Origin: Pirellulaceae bacterium
Lineage (GTDB): Bacteria; Planctomycetota; Planctomycetia; Pirellulales; Pirellulaceae
Length of the DNA: 5,938 nucleotides
Assembly: GCA_013002105.1 (NCBI GenBank)
Contig: JABDKS010000436.1
Coordinates: 1 to 5,938 of the forward strand
Direction: 5' to 3'
Shown here: positions 1-5,938 of the stretch, one piece after another
How the letters are laid out: each line of letters begins with the position of its first letter
Position numbering within the stretch: position 1 is the stretch's first letter
The notes under the pieces: generated by a model
What the model saw: the letters and a program-made list of their open reading frames with translations, nothing else
Told to the model about the DNA's origin: nothing
Databases searched by the model: none
Made by a program: the position numbers and the translations under genes

Positions 1-2742
1 GGTACATCGCAACAACAAGATCGCGATCCAATCATCTTGGAGGCGGCCGAAGGAGCTGAGATTCGCTTTGCCGAATCGCTGGACATGATGAGCGGTGGTG
101 CTCCCCCTATCAAACGAGGCCGCATGATGGGCCTGGTCGAAATTCGGCGCGAGTCCACCGATCCCGACACAAAACCGCTGCTGATCCAGACCACCAATGT
201 TGGCATCGACAATCGCAAACTGTGGACCACCGAACCGATTCATATGCGGTTGGGTGACGCCCGCATGGTGGGCCGCGACCTAACATTGCACTTGTCATCG
301 TCGCCGGGCGCCTCCAGCGGCGGTCGTGGTGCTGCCGCTGTGCTCGATCGGATGGAGCTGATCTATCTGGATGAACTGTTCATCCCCTTAGAAAAGAACG
401 CGTTGGCCAAGAACCAAGCGAAGCTTGCCGCAGAGAGCTCGCCCGCTGCTGCGTTGGCACCGGCCAGCGCGACACCCTCATCAACCTATCCCGCCGCGCT
501 TTCCTTCAAGTGCGACGGACGCATCGAGTACGACTTCACGCTAGATCGCTTGACACTCCAAGACAACGTGGCGTTGACGCATCAAGTCCCTGGTGTGGCA
601 GCAGATCGTTTCCTCTGTTCGGTTCTGGACTTGGAATTCAATGACCTGAGCAACCGCGATCTGCAACGTGAGCGCCCCCTGGATTGGTTAGATCAAATCC
701 AAGCCACCGGATCACCCGTCATCGTCGATTTACCAAGCCTCGATTGTCGAATTACGGCCGAGCAAATCATGTTCGATGCGGTGGGAGGATTGCTTCGTGC
801 CAGCGGCCGTTCGGGCGTTCACGTGCGCCGCGGGCAGATCGAAGCACAGCTGACACAACTTGCCTACCAATACAATCCACTGGAGCCAGAATCGATTGGC
901 ACCATTGACACTTTGGGCGCCGGCACGATCGATATCAACGATCCCGAGCTCCCCGTTCGACAAATCAAATGGCTGGAGCAATTCAAGCTGCAACCGTTGG
1001 GGGTTGCAAATGTCGATCAACCGCTGAGCGATCTCTCGCTACGAATCAATGGATCGATCGAAGCCCGTTTTGCTGACGGCGGCGACTTCCACGCCGATGC
1101 AATTGACGGAGTTTTGCGACAGGTCACTCAGCCGGGTGTCATCCCCGGTGAACAGCCCAAACAAACACTTCGTCCCGACCGCTTTCAGGCCACCGGTAGT
1201 GTTCGCATCGACAATCATGCCGTGGCAGCAGAAACCGAACGTTTGGTGCTGTTCTTTGTCGATGAACCCGATCCAAAACCAGCGGTGATCGGTGGCGATG
1301 GAGTTGAATCGCAATCCAGCAATTCGATCCGACAATGGGTCGCCCAGCCCGGTGCGACCTCGGCTCCGGTTGATCCGGTCGCCCGCCAGCGACCGGTCAT
1401 TCGCGGCGACTTGATCACCGCCAAATTACGCATGAACGAATCGGGCGTCAGCGCCAAAGATTTAAGTGTCGTTGGATCGGTCAAATTAGTTCATTCGCTC
1501 GATGCCGGTGGGCAAACGCTCCCTGCTGAATTGACCGGCAGTGAACTGCGTCTGATCGACGGCGGTGGCAAAGATGTCCTGCATTTGGGAAGCCGCACCG
1601 GTGAACCCTCGCAATTCAAAATCGGCGACGGCTACTTCATCGGGCCGCTGATTCGTGTCTGGCCAAACGACAACGTCGTGCGTATCGAAGGCGCGGGTGA
1701 ATTTCGCATGCCAACCGCCGTGTTGCCGCAGTCGTTGTCTGGCGGGGATACCGACCGCATCCGCTGGACGACGGCGCCCCATTGCAAGTGGGCCGGCGAA
1801 ATGGTCTTCGACGGCAAAACCGCGACGCTCAGTGACGGGGTCGATATCACGGCCGAATTAGAAGATCGCAATCAGCCCTGGACGCTGCACATGGTTGGCG
1901 ATCGACTAGAAATCGTCTTACTCGAGGACGTCAAAGTCGGGCAAGTCGAATCGATCCGCAGCGCGGCGATTCAAAAAATCACTCTGCTGCAATCGGCCAA
2001 GCATCCGTTGCTGGTCCAAGCCGAACGACGAGCAGCCGACGGCGTTTTAGAATCCCGCCACGTCCTGCAATCGCCGCGACTGACGCTGTGGCCAACAGGC
2101 GGAGGAAAACTGACGGGCGCCGGACCGGGTTGGTATCGATCATGGATGTTCGCCGACGCTTCGGGACCCCTGTCAAAACCTGACGAACAGCCAAAGGACA
2201 CGACCGAAAAAAGCTTGATCGGAATGCATCTGGTTTACCACCAAGCAATCGAAGGCGATTTGGCGAATCAAATGTTGGCGTTCCTGCGCGGCGTACGCGT
2301 CGGCGTGCGACCGGTCGAAGATTGGCAAACCAGTTTTGATGCACACCAGATGGATACGATCTCGATCGGCGAATCCACGGTCGATTGCGACATCCTGCAG
2401 ATTGCCGTCGCACCAGGTTTTCGACACGATCGAAACCTTCCCGGTCTTCCAACGCCTTGGGAGATGCAAGCTCGCGATGGTGTCGTATTTCGCACGCGCA
2501 GCGAAAACGGGCTATTGCAGGGTACCGCGTCGCGCGCCGTCTACTCATCCAGCAAGGACTTGTTCACGATCGAAGGCGCCCCCAATCGGGGCGCCGTCAT
2601 CCAGCAAACTCAAGTCAACGGTCAACCAGGACCCAAGCTGACCGTTCGCGAGATGACCATTCGCCCTCGCACCTTGGAAATCGAAAATATGCAGCTCGAA
2701 CGGCTCAATCTCGGCACACTGCCGACACCCGAAAAGCGTTAA
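1..2742 (+). CDS. Large LptA/OstA- and LptC-like beta-strand protein, 5'-truncated by the window edge
   Basis: The frame is open from base 1 to the TAA at 2740-2742. The first possible start inside the window is a TTG at 37, but the 12 codons before it are also open and no Shine-Dalgarno precedes it, so the true start probably lies upstream. Residues below count from 37. Residues 50-90 (WTTEPIHMRLGDARMVGRDL) resemble the LptC pattern in which a transition to 'T-x-PV' is followed by 'xxxG-x-xL'. Residues 157-200, 342-410, 545-635 and 811-895 look like LptA/OstA repeats: alternating hydrophobic strands with phrases such as LQDNVALTHQ, FQATGSVRID, VRIEGAGEFRMP and a final LFTIEGAP segment. No catalytic motif or membrane segment is visible, and any signal peptide would lie outside the window. 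I infer a periplasmic or outer-membrane-linked protein, perhaps in LPS transport. The family call rests on pattern only; it could be another AsmA-like or lineage-specific beta-rich protein. That it is a real coding sequence is near certain. Confidence 0.9.
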   Translation, partial: GTSQQQDRDPIILEAAEGAEIRFAESLDMMSGGAPPIKRGRMMGLVEIRRESTDPDTKPLLIQTTNVGIDNRKLWTTEPIHMRLGDARMVGRDLTLHLSSSPGASSGGRGAAAVLDRMELIYLDELFIPLEKNALAKNQAKLAAESSPAAALAPASATPSSTYPAALSFKCDGRIEYDFTLDRLTLQDNVALTHQVPGVAADRFLCSVLDLEFNDLSNRDLQRERPLDWLDQIQATGSPVIVDLPSLDCRITAEQIMFDAVGGLLRASGRSGVHVRRGQIEAQLTQLAYQYNPLEPESIGTIDTLGAGTIDINDPELPVRQIKWLEQFKLQPLGVANVDQPLSDLSLRINGSIEARFADGGDFHADAIDGVLRQVTQPGVIPGEQPKQTLRPDRFQATGSVRIDNHAVAAETERLVLFFVDEPDPKPAVIGGDGVESQSSNSIRQWVAQPGATSAPVDPVARQRPVIRGDLITAKLRMNESGVSAKDLSVVGSVKLVHSLDAGGQTLPAELTGSELRLIDGGGKDVLHLGSRTGEPSQFKIGDGYFIGPLIRVWPNDNVVRIEGAGEFRMPTAVLPQSLSGGDTDRIRWTTAPHCKWAGEMVFDGKTATLSDGVDITAELEDRNQPWTLHMVGDRLEIVLLEDVKVGQVESIRSAAIQKITLLQSAKHPLLVQAERRAADGVLESRHVLQSPRLTLWPTGGGKLTGAGPGWYRSWMFADASGPLSKPDEQPKDTTEKSLIGMHLVYHQAIEGDLANQMLAFLRGVRVGVRPVEDWQTSFDAHQMDTISIGESTVDCDILQIAVAPGFRHDRNLPGLPTPWEMQARDGVVFRTRSENGLLQGTASRAVYSSSKDLFTIEGAPNRGAVIQQTQVNGQPGPKLTVREMTIRPRTLEIENMQLERLNLGTLPTPEKR
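2575..2595. repeat. Perfect GC-only inverted repeat inside the large gene
   Basis: Arms GGCGCCCC (2575-2582) and GGGGCGCC (2588-2595) are exact reverse complements around a 5-base loop, CAATC. All eight pairs are G-C. It lies in frame within the large CDS about 145 bases before its stop codon and encodes part of a GAPNRGAV stretch. There is no T-run after it on either strand, so it is not a typical intrinsic terminator. It may simply reflect GC-rich codon choice. Confidence 0.6.
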
Positions 2743-2758
2743 GCGGACGAGTCGCGGA

Positions 2759-2778
2759 TCTGCATCGGCCGGATCAGA
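2759..2778. terminator. Possible bidirectional terminator hairpin between convergent genes
   Basis: In the 39-bp gap between the two stop codons (large gene and zinc-ribbon gene), TCTG (2759-2762) pairs with CAGA (2775-2778), and ATC (2764-2766) pairs with GAT (2772-2774). There is one bulged C and a GGCCG loop. Its position is right for a shared terminator, but the stem is short and no clear T-tract follows on either strand, so this is a weak call. Confidence 0.3.
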
Positions 2779-2781
2779 ATC

Positions 2782-3255
2782 TTATTCCTGCAGCGATGCC
2801 CCACATTGGCTGCAGAAACGATGCTGCTCATCGTTCAACTCGCGGCACGCACGGCACCGAATCATGATCACGGGGCCGCCCGACTCGTTTGAACGTGTCT
2901 CGGACCTCGAATCGCTACCCAAATCGGCAGCGTCCAACGTGTCACGAAGCATTCCGCCGGCCATGTTGGTGTAGGGGTGTAAATCGTCGCGAGCTTGCTC
3001 CGGGTCCAACATCATTCCCGACCCAGCCAGACCGCGAGCACCAACTGCACGAATTGCCTGGCCCACCATCATCAGAATCATGCCACCGACCGCACGAAAA
3101 CCAAAGCTACTCACTTGCGAGTCAAAATTTGTGAAGTCGCCAAAACTCATCGCCGCGGTGACAAAAATGGACAGAAACATCAACAACCCAACCAATGAGA
3201 TGCCTGTGCCGACGTAGAACGCCGTTTTACGTTGATCAGAAATTTTTCGATTCAT
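2782..3255 (-). CDS. Small two-TM membrane protein with C-terminal zinc ribbon (157 aa), function unknown
   Basis: I place the start at ATG 3255 because GAGGAGA (3265-3271) lies 9 bases upstream. A longer GTG reading to 3351 would add a charged N-terminus without that support. The product begins with a basic segment (MNRKISDQRK). Two hydrophobic stretches follow, at about residues 12-36 (GISLVGLLMFLSIFVTAAM) and 52-72 (FRAVGGMILMMVGQAIRAVG), then a Gly/Met-rich segment and a DPEQARDDLHPYTNMAGGM block. The polar linker at about 104-130 leads to a C-terminal zinc ribbon with Cys134-x2-Cys137 and Cys148-x2-Cys151 (CRAC...CSQCG). I infer an inner-membrane protein with a cytoplasmic metal-binding tail. 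Similar small 'zinc ribbon domain-containing' proteins are, to my memory, common in planctomycetes, but no function is known to me. It is convergent with the large gene and divergent from the isomerase gene, so it is probably transcribed alone. Confidence 0.88.
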   Translation of the reverse strand: MNRKISDQRKTAFYVGTGISLVGLLMFLSIFVTAAMSFGDFTNFDSQVSSFGFRAVGGMILMMVGQAIRAVGARGLAGSGMMLDPEQARDDLHPYTNMAGGMLRDTLDAADLGSDSRSETRSNESGGPVIMIRCRACRELNDEQHRFCSQCGASLQE

Positions 3256-3264
3256 CAAAAACAA

Positions 3265-3271
3265 TCTCCTC
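3265..3271 (-). promoter_or_regulatory. Ribosome binding site fixing the start of the zinc-ribbon gene
   Basis: Read on the minus strand this is GAGGAGA, 9 bases before ATG 3255. It is the strongest Shine-Dalgarno match in the window and decides the 157-residue start over the upstream GTG at 3351. Confidence 0.75.
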
Positions 3272-3349
3272 GGTTTGTAAAAATTCACTTCGTCAACTCG
3301 GACGCGTCGAAATAAATCGTCGGCAGCAGCAACGCGAGAGCATAGGAGC

Positions 3350-3361
3350 ACAGATTAATCA
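3350..3361. repeat. 12-mer ACAGATTAATCA, copy 1 (contains palindrome GATTAATC)
   Basis: The 12 bases match exactly those at 3592-3603. The core GATTAATC (3353-3360) is a perfect palindrome. This copy lies about 95 bases upstream of the zinc-ribbon start codon, where an operator or activator site could sit. The protein-binding role is inference. Confidence 0.4.
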
Positions 3362-3483
3362 AGCGTAATGGCAGTGGCACCATGCAATGAGTCTGCAAAC
3401 TCCATGGCCCCAACGGTGCGAAACGGGGGCGCCGAATCATTCATGGTCCTTCGCCATTTCCTACATTGTCACCGTGATCGCGA

Positions 3484-3517
3484 CTACCACCACGGATCAA
3501 CCACCACCACGGATCAA
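3484..3517. repeat. Tandem 17-bp duplication upstream of the isomerase gene
   Basis: Two back-to-back 17-base units, 3484-3500 and 3501-3517, match at 16 of 17 positions. Both end in ACCACCACGGATCAA. They lie 88-121 bases before the isomerase start. The cause could be replication slippage, or they could be a paired regulator-binding site; the sequence does not decide between these. Confidence 0.7.
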
Positions 3518-3591
3518 TTGGCGACAAATGGCAGGACCGATCGGAATCGGATAACCTTAACAATCTGATTCACGAATTCGACCGCCTACTG

Positions 3592-3603
3592 ACAGATTAA
3601 TCA
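3592..3603. repeat. 12-mer ACAGATTAATCA, copy 2, abutting the isomerase start codon
   Basis: This is identical to the copy at 3350-3361 and ends one base before ATG 3605. It takes the place where a Shine-Dalgarno sequence would normally lie. A regulator bound here could block transcription or initiation, but that is inference from position only. Confidence 0.4.
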
Positions 3604-3604
3604 T

Positions 3605-4450
3605 ATGGAACGTTGGCCTATTGGTGTCTTTGCGTCCTTGGATGCGGGACTTGGTGTCGCCTGGGACGTCATTTCCGAACTATCGGTCCCCACAATACAA
3701 CTTCATGCCCCCCATGGCGACAAACGCAGCCAGGATCAGGCGAGCGAACTGAAGGCCCAGCTTGGCGAGATGGGCGTGAAATGCACCGCCGTCTTTGGCG
3801 GCTTCGATGGCGAAAGCTACGCGGACATTCCCACCGTCGTCAAAACGGTGGGACTCGTTCCCGAGGCGACGCGACAAAGTCGCTTGGAAGAGATGTTGCA
3901 AATCTCTGACTTTACGAAATGGCTCGGCTGTGACACCGTCGCCTTGCACCTCGGATTCATTCCGCACGATCCGTCGGCTGACGGTTACAGCCCGATTGTC
4001 GATGTCACGCGGCAGCTCTGTGACCACTGCAAAGCCAACGGTCAATTCCTGCACCTGGAAACCGGCCAAGAAACGGCCGACGGTTTGCTCGAATTCATCG
4101 CACAAGTTGGTCGTGATAATTTGAAGATCAATTTTGATCCTGCGAATATGATTCTGTACGGAACCGGTGAACCAATCGAAGCATTACGCAAAGTGGGTGC
4201 CCACGTTCGCAGCGTTCACTGCAAAGACGGAACATGGAGTGATCAGCCAGGTCAGACCTGGGGCGCCGAAATGCCCTTGGGCGATGGCGATGTCGATATG
4301 CGAAAGTATCTGACCACCTTGCGCGAGATCGGTTACGAAGGTCCACTGACGATCGAACGTGAAATTCCCGAAGATCCCGTGCGACAGAAACAAGAAATCG
4401 GTCAAGCCATCGAACTGCTGACGAAGCTGCGATCGGAAGTTTTGACCTGA
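3605..4450 (+). CDS. Sugar phosphate isomerase/epimerase family protein (xylose isomerase-like TIM barrel, 281 aa)
   Basis: The protein has the length (about 280 residues) and strand-helix rhythm of the AP endonuclease 2/xylose isomerase-like TIM-barrel family. Members bind a divalent metal and isomerise or epimerise sugars, sugar acids or inositol derivatives, usually in the cytoplasm. Likely metal ligands are visible in family order: Glu152 (LHLETGQE), Asp178 (INFDPANM), His205 (VRSVHCKD) and Glu251 or Glu253 (LTIERE). His34 (QLHAPHG) and His115 (ALHLGF) fit active-site positions at earlier strand ends. There is no signal peptide. ATG 3605 is the first start after an in-frame TGA at 3590-3592, so the N-terminus is fixed despite no clear Shine-Dalgarno. 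The substrate cannot be read from the sequence, and no sugar dehydrogenase or transporter gene is nearby to suggest one. The gene appears monocistronic and is convergent with the MoxR gene. Confidence 0.93.
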   Translation: MERWPIGVFASLDAGLGVAWDVISELSVPTIQLHAPHGDKRSQDQASELKAQLGEMGVKCTAVFGGFDGESYADIPTVVKTVGLVPEATRQSRLEEMLQISDFTKWLGCDTVALHLGFIPHDPSADGYSPIVDVTRQLCDHCKANGQFLHLETGQETADGLLEFIAQVGRDNLKINFDPANMILYGTGEPIEALRKVGAHVRSVHCKDGTWSDQPGQTWGAEMPLGDGDVDMRKYLTTLREIGYEGPLTIEREIPEDPVRQKQEIGQAIELLTKLRSEVLT

Positions 4451-4459
4451 TCGTCGACG

Positions 4460-4490
4460 CCGCGCGAGCGTTTACCGCGACAACGCGCGG
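4460..4490. terminator. Possible bidirectional terminator hairpin between isomerase and MoxR genes
   Basis: In the 63-bp gap between two convergent stop codons, CCGCGCG (4460-4466) pairs perfectly with CGCGCGG (4484-4490). An inner GCG/CGC pair (4468-4470 with 4476-4478) closes a TTTAC loop. The stem is strong and well placed to stop transcription from both sides, but no T-tract follows, so it may need other factors or only protect 3' ends. Confidence 0.45.
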
Positions 4491-4513
4491 GACGTACAAA
4501 TCGGGCTGGACCG

Positions 4514-5542
4514 CTACAACGCGTTTGCGGGTGCCACCTGCTGCTCTTTGATCAGTCGGGCGATCAAATCGTCGACCGAAATTCCGTCGGCTTCCGCGGC
4601 AAACGTCGGCACGATGCGGTGTCGCAACACTGGATGCGCCAATGTTTGCACATCATCGATGGTGACGTGTGGTCGGCCGTGCAGCAACGCGCGGGCCTTG
4701 GACGCCAGCACCAGTTGCTGGCTGGCGCGTGGCCCGGGCCCCCATTCGATCAAGTCCTTGGTCCACGGCCTGCTCTGTTCGTCACGCGGTCGCACGGCGC
4801 GGACAGCATCCAATACCCACTCCTTCACGTGCGGCGGCAGCGGAACGCGCCGGACCGTGTTTTGGAACTCGATGATTTCGTCGCCTGTCACCACCGCCTC
4901 GACCGTCGAATTGAAGGTCGATGTTGTGCGATCGACAATTTCGGATTCTTGCTCGCGAGACGGATAGTCGACGATCACATGAAACAGGAATCGGTCACGC
5001 TGCGCCTCGGGCAGCGGGTACGTCCCTTCTTGTTCGATCGGGTTTTGAGTCGCCAGTACAAAAAACGGTTCGTCCAACCGGTAGGTCTTACCCGCCGCGG
5101 TGACTTCGTGCTCCTGCATTGCTTCCAGCAGCGCAGCCTGCGTTTTGGGTGGTGTGCGGTTGATTTCGTCGGCCAGCAACATTTGCGTAAAGACCGGTCC
5201 ACGCTCAAAGACCAACTTGCGGCGACCCGTTTCGGCGTCTTCCTGGATGATATCGGTTCCCGTGATATCGCCGGGCATCAAATCCGGCGTGAACTGAATC
5301 CGTCGAAAGGTCAAATCCATCGACTCGGCCAATGTGCGAATCATCAGTGTCTTGGCCAAACCTGGTACGCCTTCGAGCAGGCAGTGACCACGTGACAGGA
5401 TTGCGATCAATAACTGTTCGATGACGGCATCTTGGCCGACGACAACGCGTCCCACTTGGTCACGGATATCCTGACAAGCTTTGACCAAACGAGCAGCACT
5501 AGCAGAATCGTCATGCGATTCTGGGGGAGGCGGTTGAACCAA
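4514..5542 (-). CDS. MoxR-family AAA+ ATPase (342 aa)
   Basis: This is a full-length MoxR-type AAA+ ATPase; the family acts as ATP-driven chaperones that help activate or assemble target proteins, often with VWA-domain partners. Motifs appear in order: Walker A GVPGLAKT (58-65), Walker [10 protein letters not shown] (121-129, Asp125/Glu126), sensor 1 ATQNP (164-168, Asn167), the MoxR signature [16 protein letters not shown] (170-185) with candidate arginine finger residues, sensor 2 [10 protein letters not shown] (268-277, Arg272) and a C-terminal lid ending HPVLRHRI (303-310). There is no signal peptide or membrane segment, so it should be cytoplasmic. The start is TTG 5542: an in-frame TAG lies four codons upstream and AGGGA (5549-5553) sits 6 bases before it. 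A TTG at residue 19 is a less likely alternative. Sensor 2 reads GPGPRAS where GASPRAS is usual, with Arg kept. The DUF58 gene that commonly follows MoxR is absent: the next gene downstream is the convergent isomerase. Confidence 0.96.
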   Translation of the reverse strand: MVQPPPPESHDDSASAARLVKACQDIRDQVGRVVVGQDAVIEQLLIAILSRGHCLLEGVPGLAKTLMIRTLAESMDLTFRRIQFTPDLMPGDITGTDIIQEDAETGRRKLVFERGPVFTQMLLADEINRTPPKTQAALLEAMQEHEVTAAGKTYRLDEPFFVLATQNPIEQEGTYPLPEAQRDRFLFHVIVDYPSREQESEIVDRTTSTFNSTVEAVVTGDEIIEFQNTVRRVPLPPHVKEWVLDAVRAVRPRDEQSRPWTKDLIEWGPGPRASQQLVLASKARALLHGRPHVTIDDVQTLAHPVLRHRIVPTFAAEADGISVDDLIARLIKEQQVAPANAL

Positions 5543-5548
5543 GGCAAT

Positions 5549-5553
5549 TCCCT
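5549..5553 (-). promoter_or_regulatory. Ribosome binding site for the TTG-initiated MoxR gene
   Basis: The minus strand reads AGGGA with a 6-base spacer to TTG 5542. The motif overlaps the in-frame TAG stop (5552-5554), leaving almost no room for another start, so it supports TTG as the initiation codon. Confidence 0.6.
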
Positions 5554-5681
5554 AAAAAGTGATCGAGTTACGGACGACCCCATCTTAATCAGTTTTCCCC
5601 GCCCAATCTGCAGGGCACCCAGTCCATCCCAGGCGGTCCAGAACACTCAAATGGGGCGCATTCGACCTGCTACTAGCATCA

Positions 5682-5697
5682 GTGTCTTGAGCGACAC
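5682..5697. repeat. Short inverted repeat upstream of the MoxR gene
   Basis: GTGTC (5682-5686) and GACAC (5693-5697) are exact reverse complements around TTGAGC. A shifted register (AGTGT 5681-5685 with ACACT 5696-5700) also pairs. It lies about 140-155 bases upstream of the MoxR start and could be an operator or a chance hairpin. A direct repeat ACTAGCA (5672-5678 and 5712-5718) brackets it. Confidence 0.35.
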
Positions 5698-5715
5698 ACT
5701 GCGGTTGGGTAACTA

Positions 5716-5729
5716 GCACGGTCGCGTGC
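5716..5729. repeat. Perfect 5-bp stem with a tetraloop
   Basis: GCACG (5716-5720) and CGTGC (5725-5729) pair perfectly around GTCG. The alternative pairing CTAGC (5713-5717) with GCTAG (5740-5744), enclosing GTCG/CGAC (5721-5724 with 5734-5737), is mutually exclusive with it. That suggests a foldable RNA if the region is transcribed, but the stems are short enough to arise by chance. Confidence 0.35.
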
Positions 5730-5938
5730 GTTTCGACGGGCTAGCGGATGAGCACCGCGACAAAAGCAGAGGACCGGGAAAATGGGCAAGCCCGCAGGCG
5801 GTAGCAGGCAGGGGCTCGTCAAATGTGGGGACGGCGTTGGAAGCGGCGATTGGCGGTAAATGCAAACGACGCGACCGCGTAGCGACCTGCTCGGCTAACG
5901 AAGCGATCACACGATATTTCATCGACAGTGCCTAGCCC

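Larger units (their letters stand above)
3256..3604. other. Divergent intergenic regulatory region (349 bp)
   Basis: This region separates the zinc-ribbon gene (minus) from the isomerase gene (plus), so it should hold both promoters. I find no convincing -35/-10 pair on either strand. A short plus-strand reading at 3368-3568 (66 codons) has no RBS and a low-complexity His/Thr run caused by the tandem repeat, so I do not call it a gene. What stands out is the 17-bp tandem duplication at 3484-3517 and the repeated 12-mer at 3350 and 3592. Confidence 0.6.
5555..5938. other. Right-hand flank with no convincing gene; MoxR upstream region
   Basis: About 385 bases lie between the MoxR start and the window edge. 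Two 69-codon readings cover much of 5713-5935 on opposite strands, but neither has a Shine-Dalgarno or a recognisable protein pattern, so I do not call either. The MoxR promoter should lie here on the minus strand; I find no clear -35/-10 pair. Small inverted repeats are listed separately. A truncated RNA gene or the 3' end of a gene beyond the edge cannot be excluded. Confidence 0.5.

Noticed and set aside
1979..2548. 189-codon open frame on the minus strand
   Set aside because: It is antisense to the large gene, Arg/Ser-rich as expected of a shadow frame, and has no RBS or recognisable motif.
3256..3351. N-terminal extension of the zinc-ribbon protein to a GTG at 3351
   Set aside because: The strong GAGGAGA site is placed for ATG 3255, and the extra 32 residues are charged and would precede a normal basic membrane-protein N-terminus.
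3368..3568. 66-codon reading in the divergent intergenic region
   Set aside because: There is no Shine-Dalgarno, the sequence is low-complexity where it crosses the tandem repeat, and there is no recognisable protein pattern.
4619..5395. 258-codon open frame on the plus strand
   Set aside because: It lies wholly antisense to the MoxR gene, whose motifs are unmistakable. The translated product shows no domain pattern and the openness follows from codon bias on the other strand.
5704..5710. GTTGGGT as an integron attC core (GTTRRRY)
   Set aside because: No matching RYYYAAC core lies within the usual distance upstream, and no integrase or gene-cassette structure is present.
5732..5935. A tmRNA (ssrA) gene, suggested by TTCGACGGG and GCAAACGAC
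   Set aside because: The G-rich acceptor strand expected before TTCGAC is missing. The distance between the motifs (130 bases) is longer than the roughly 70-90 I expect. Reading from GCA gives only ANDATA then stop, without the LAA-type ending. I kept it only as a testable remark.
5713..5935. Two overlapping 69-codon readings on opposite strands at the right edge
   Set aside because: Neither has a ribosome binding site, a hydrophobic or domain pattern, or clear codon bias, and they cover the same DNA. Both look like chance frames.

Overview
The window looks like chromosomal DNA from a Planctomycetota bacterium, probably of the Pirellulales (Rhodopirellula/Blastopirellula) type. This is inferred from moderately GC-rich codon use, frequent TCG/CGA/GAT words, single genes in mixed orientations rather than tight operons, and protein styles I associate with that phylum. 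I cannot confirm it without a database search.

Layout from left to right. Bases 1-2742 (+) hold the 3' part of a very large gene whose frame is already open at base 1. Its product is rich in beta-strand patterns that resemble repeated LptA/OstA and LptC-type modules, so a role in the periplasm or outer-membrane (LPS transport) is my best guess. Convergent to it, with a 39-bp gap, is a small membrane protein on the minus strand (2782-3255) with two membrane segments and a C-terminal four-cysteine zinc ribbon. A 349-bp divergent intergenic region (3256-3604) follows, carrying a tandem 17-bp repeat and two copies of a 12-bp palindrome-containing word. Next is a TIM-barrel sugar phosphate isomerase/epimerase family enzyme on the plus strand (3605-4450). 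Convergent to that, after 63 bp, is a complete MoxR-family AAA+ ATPase on the minus strand (4514-5542), which starts at TTG. The last ~385 bp (5555-5938) have no convincing gene; they contain the MoxR upstream region and several small inverted repeats.

The four genes are not an operon: orientations run + - + -, and both convergent gaps hold possible hairpin terminators. I see no transposase, integrase, CRISPR array, tRNA or rRNA, and no evidence of a mobile island or a defence system. The most interesting points are the multi-module LptA/LptC-like protein, the MoxR ATPase without its usual DUF58 partner immediately downstream, the paired 12-mer in the divergent promoter region, and the unexplained right flank.
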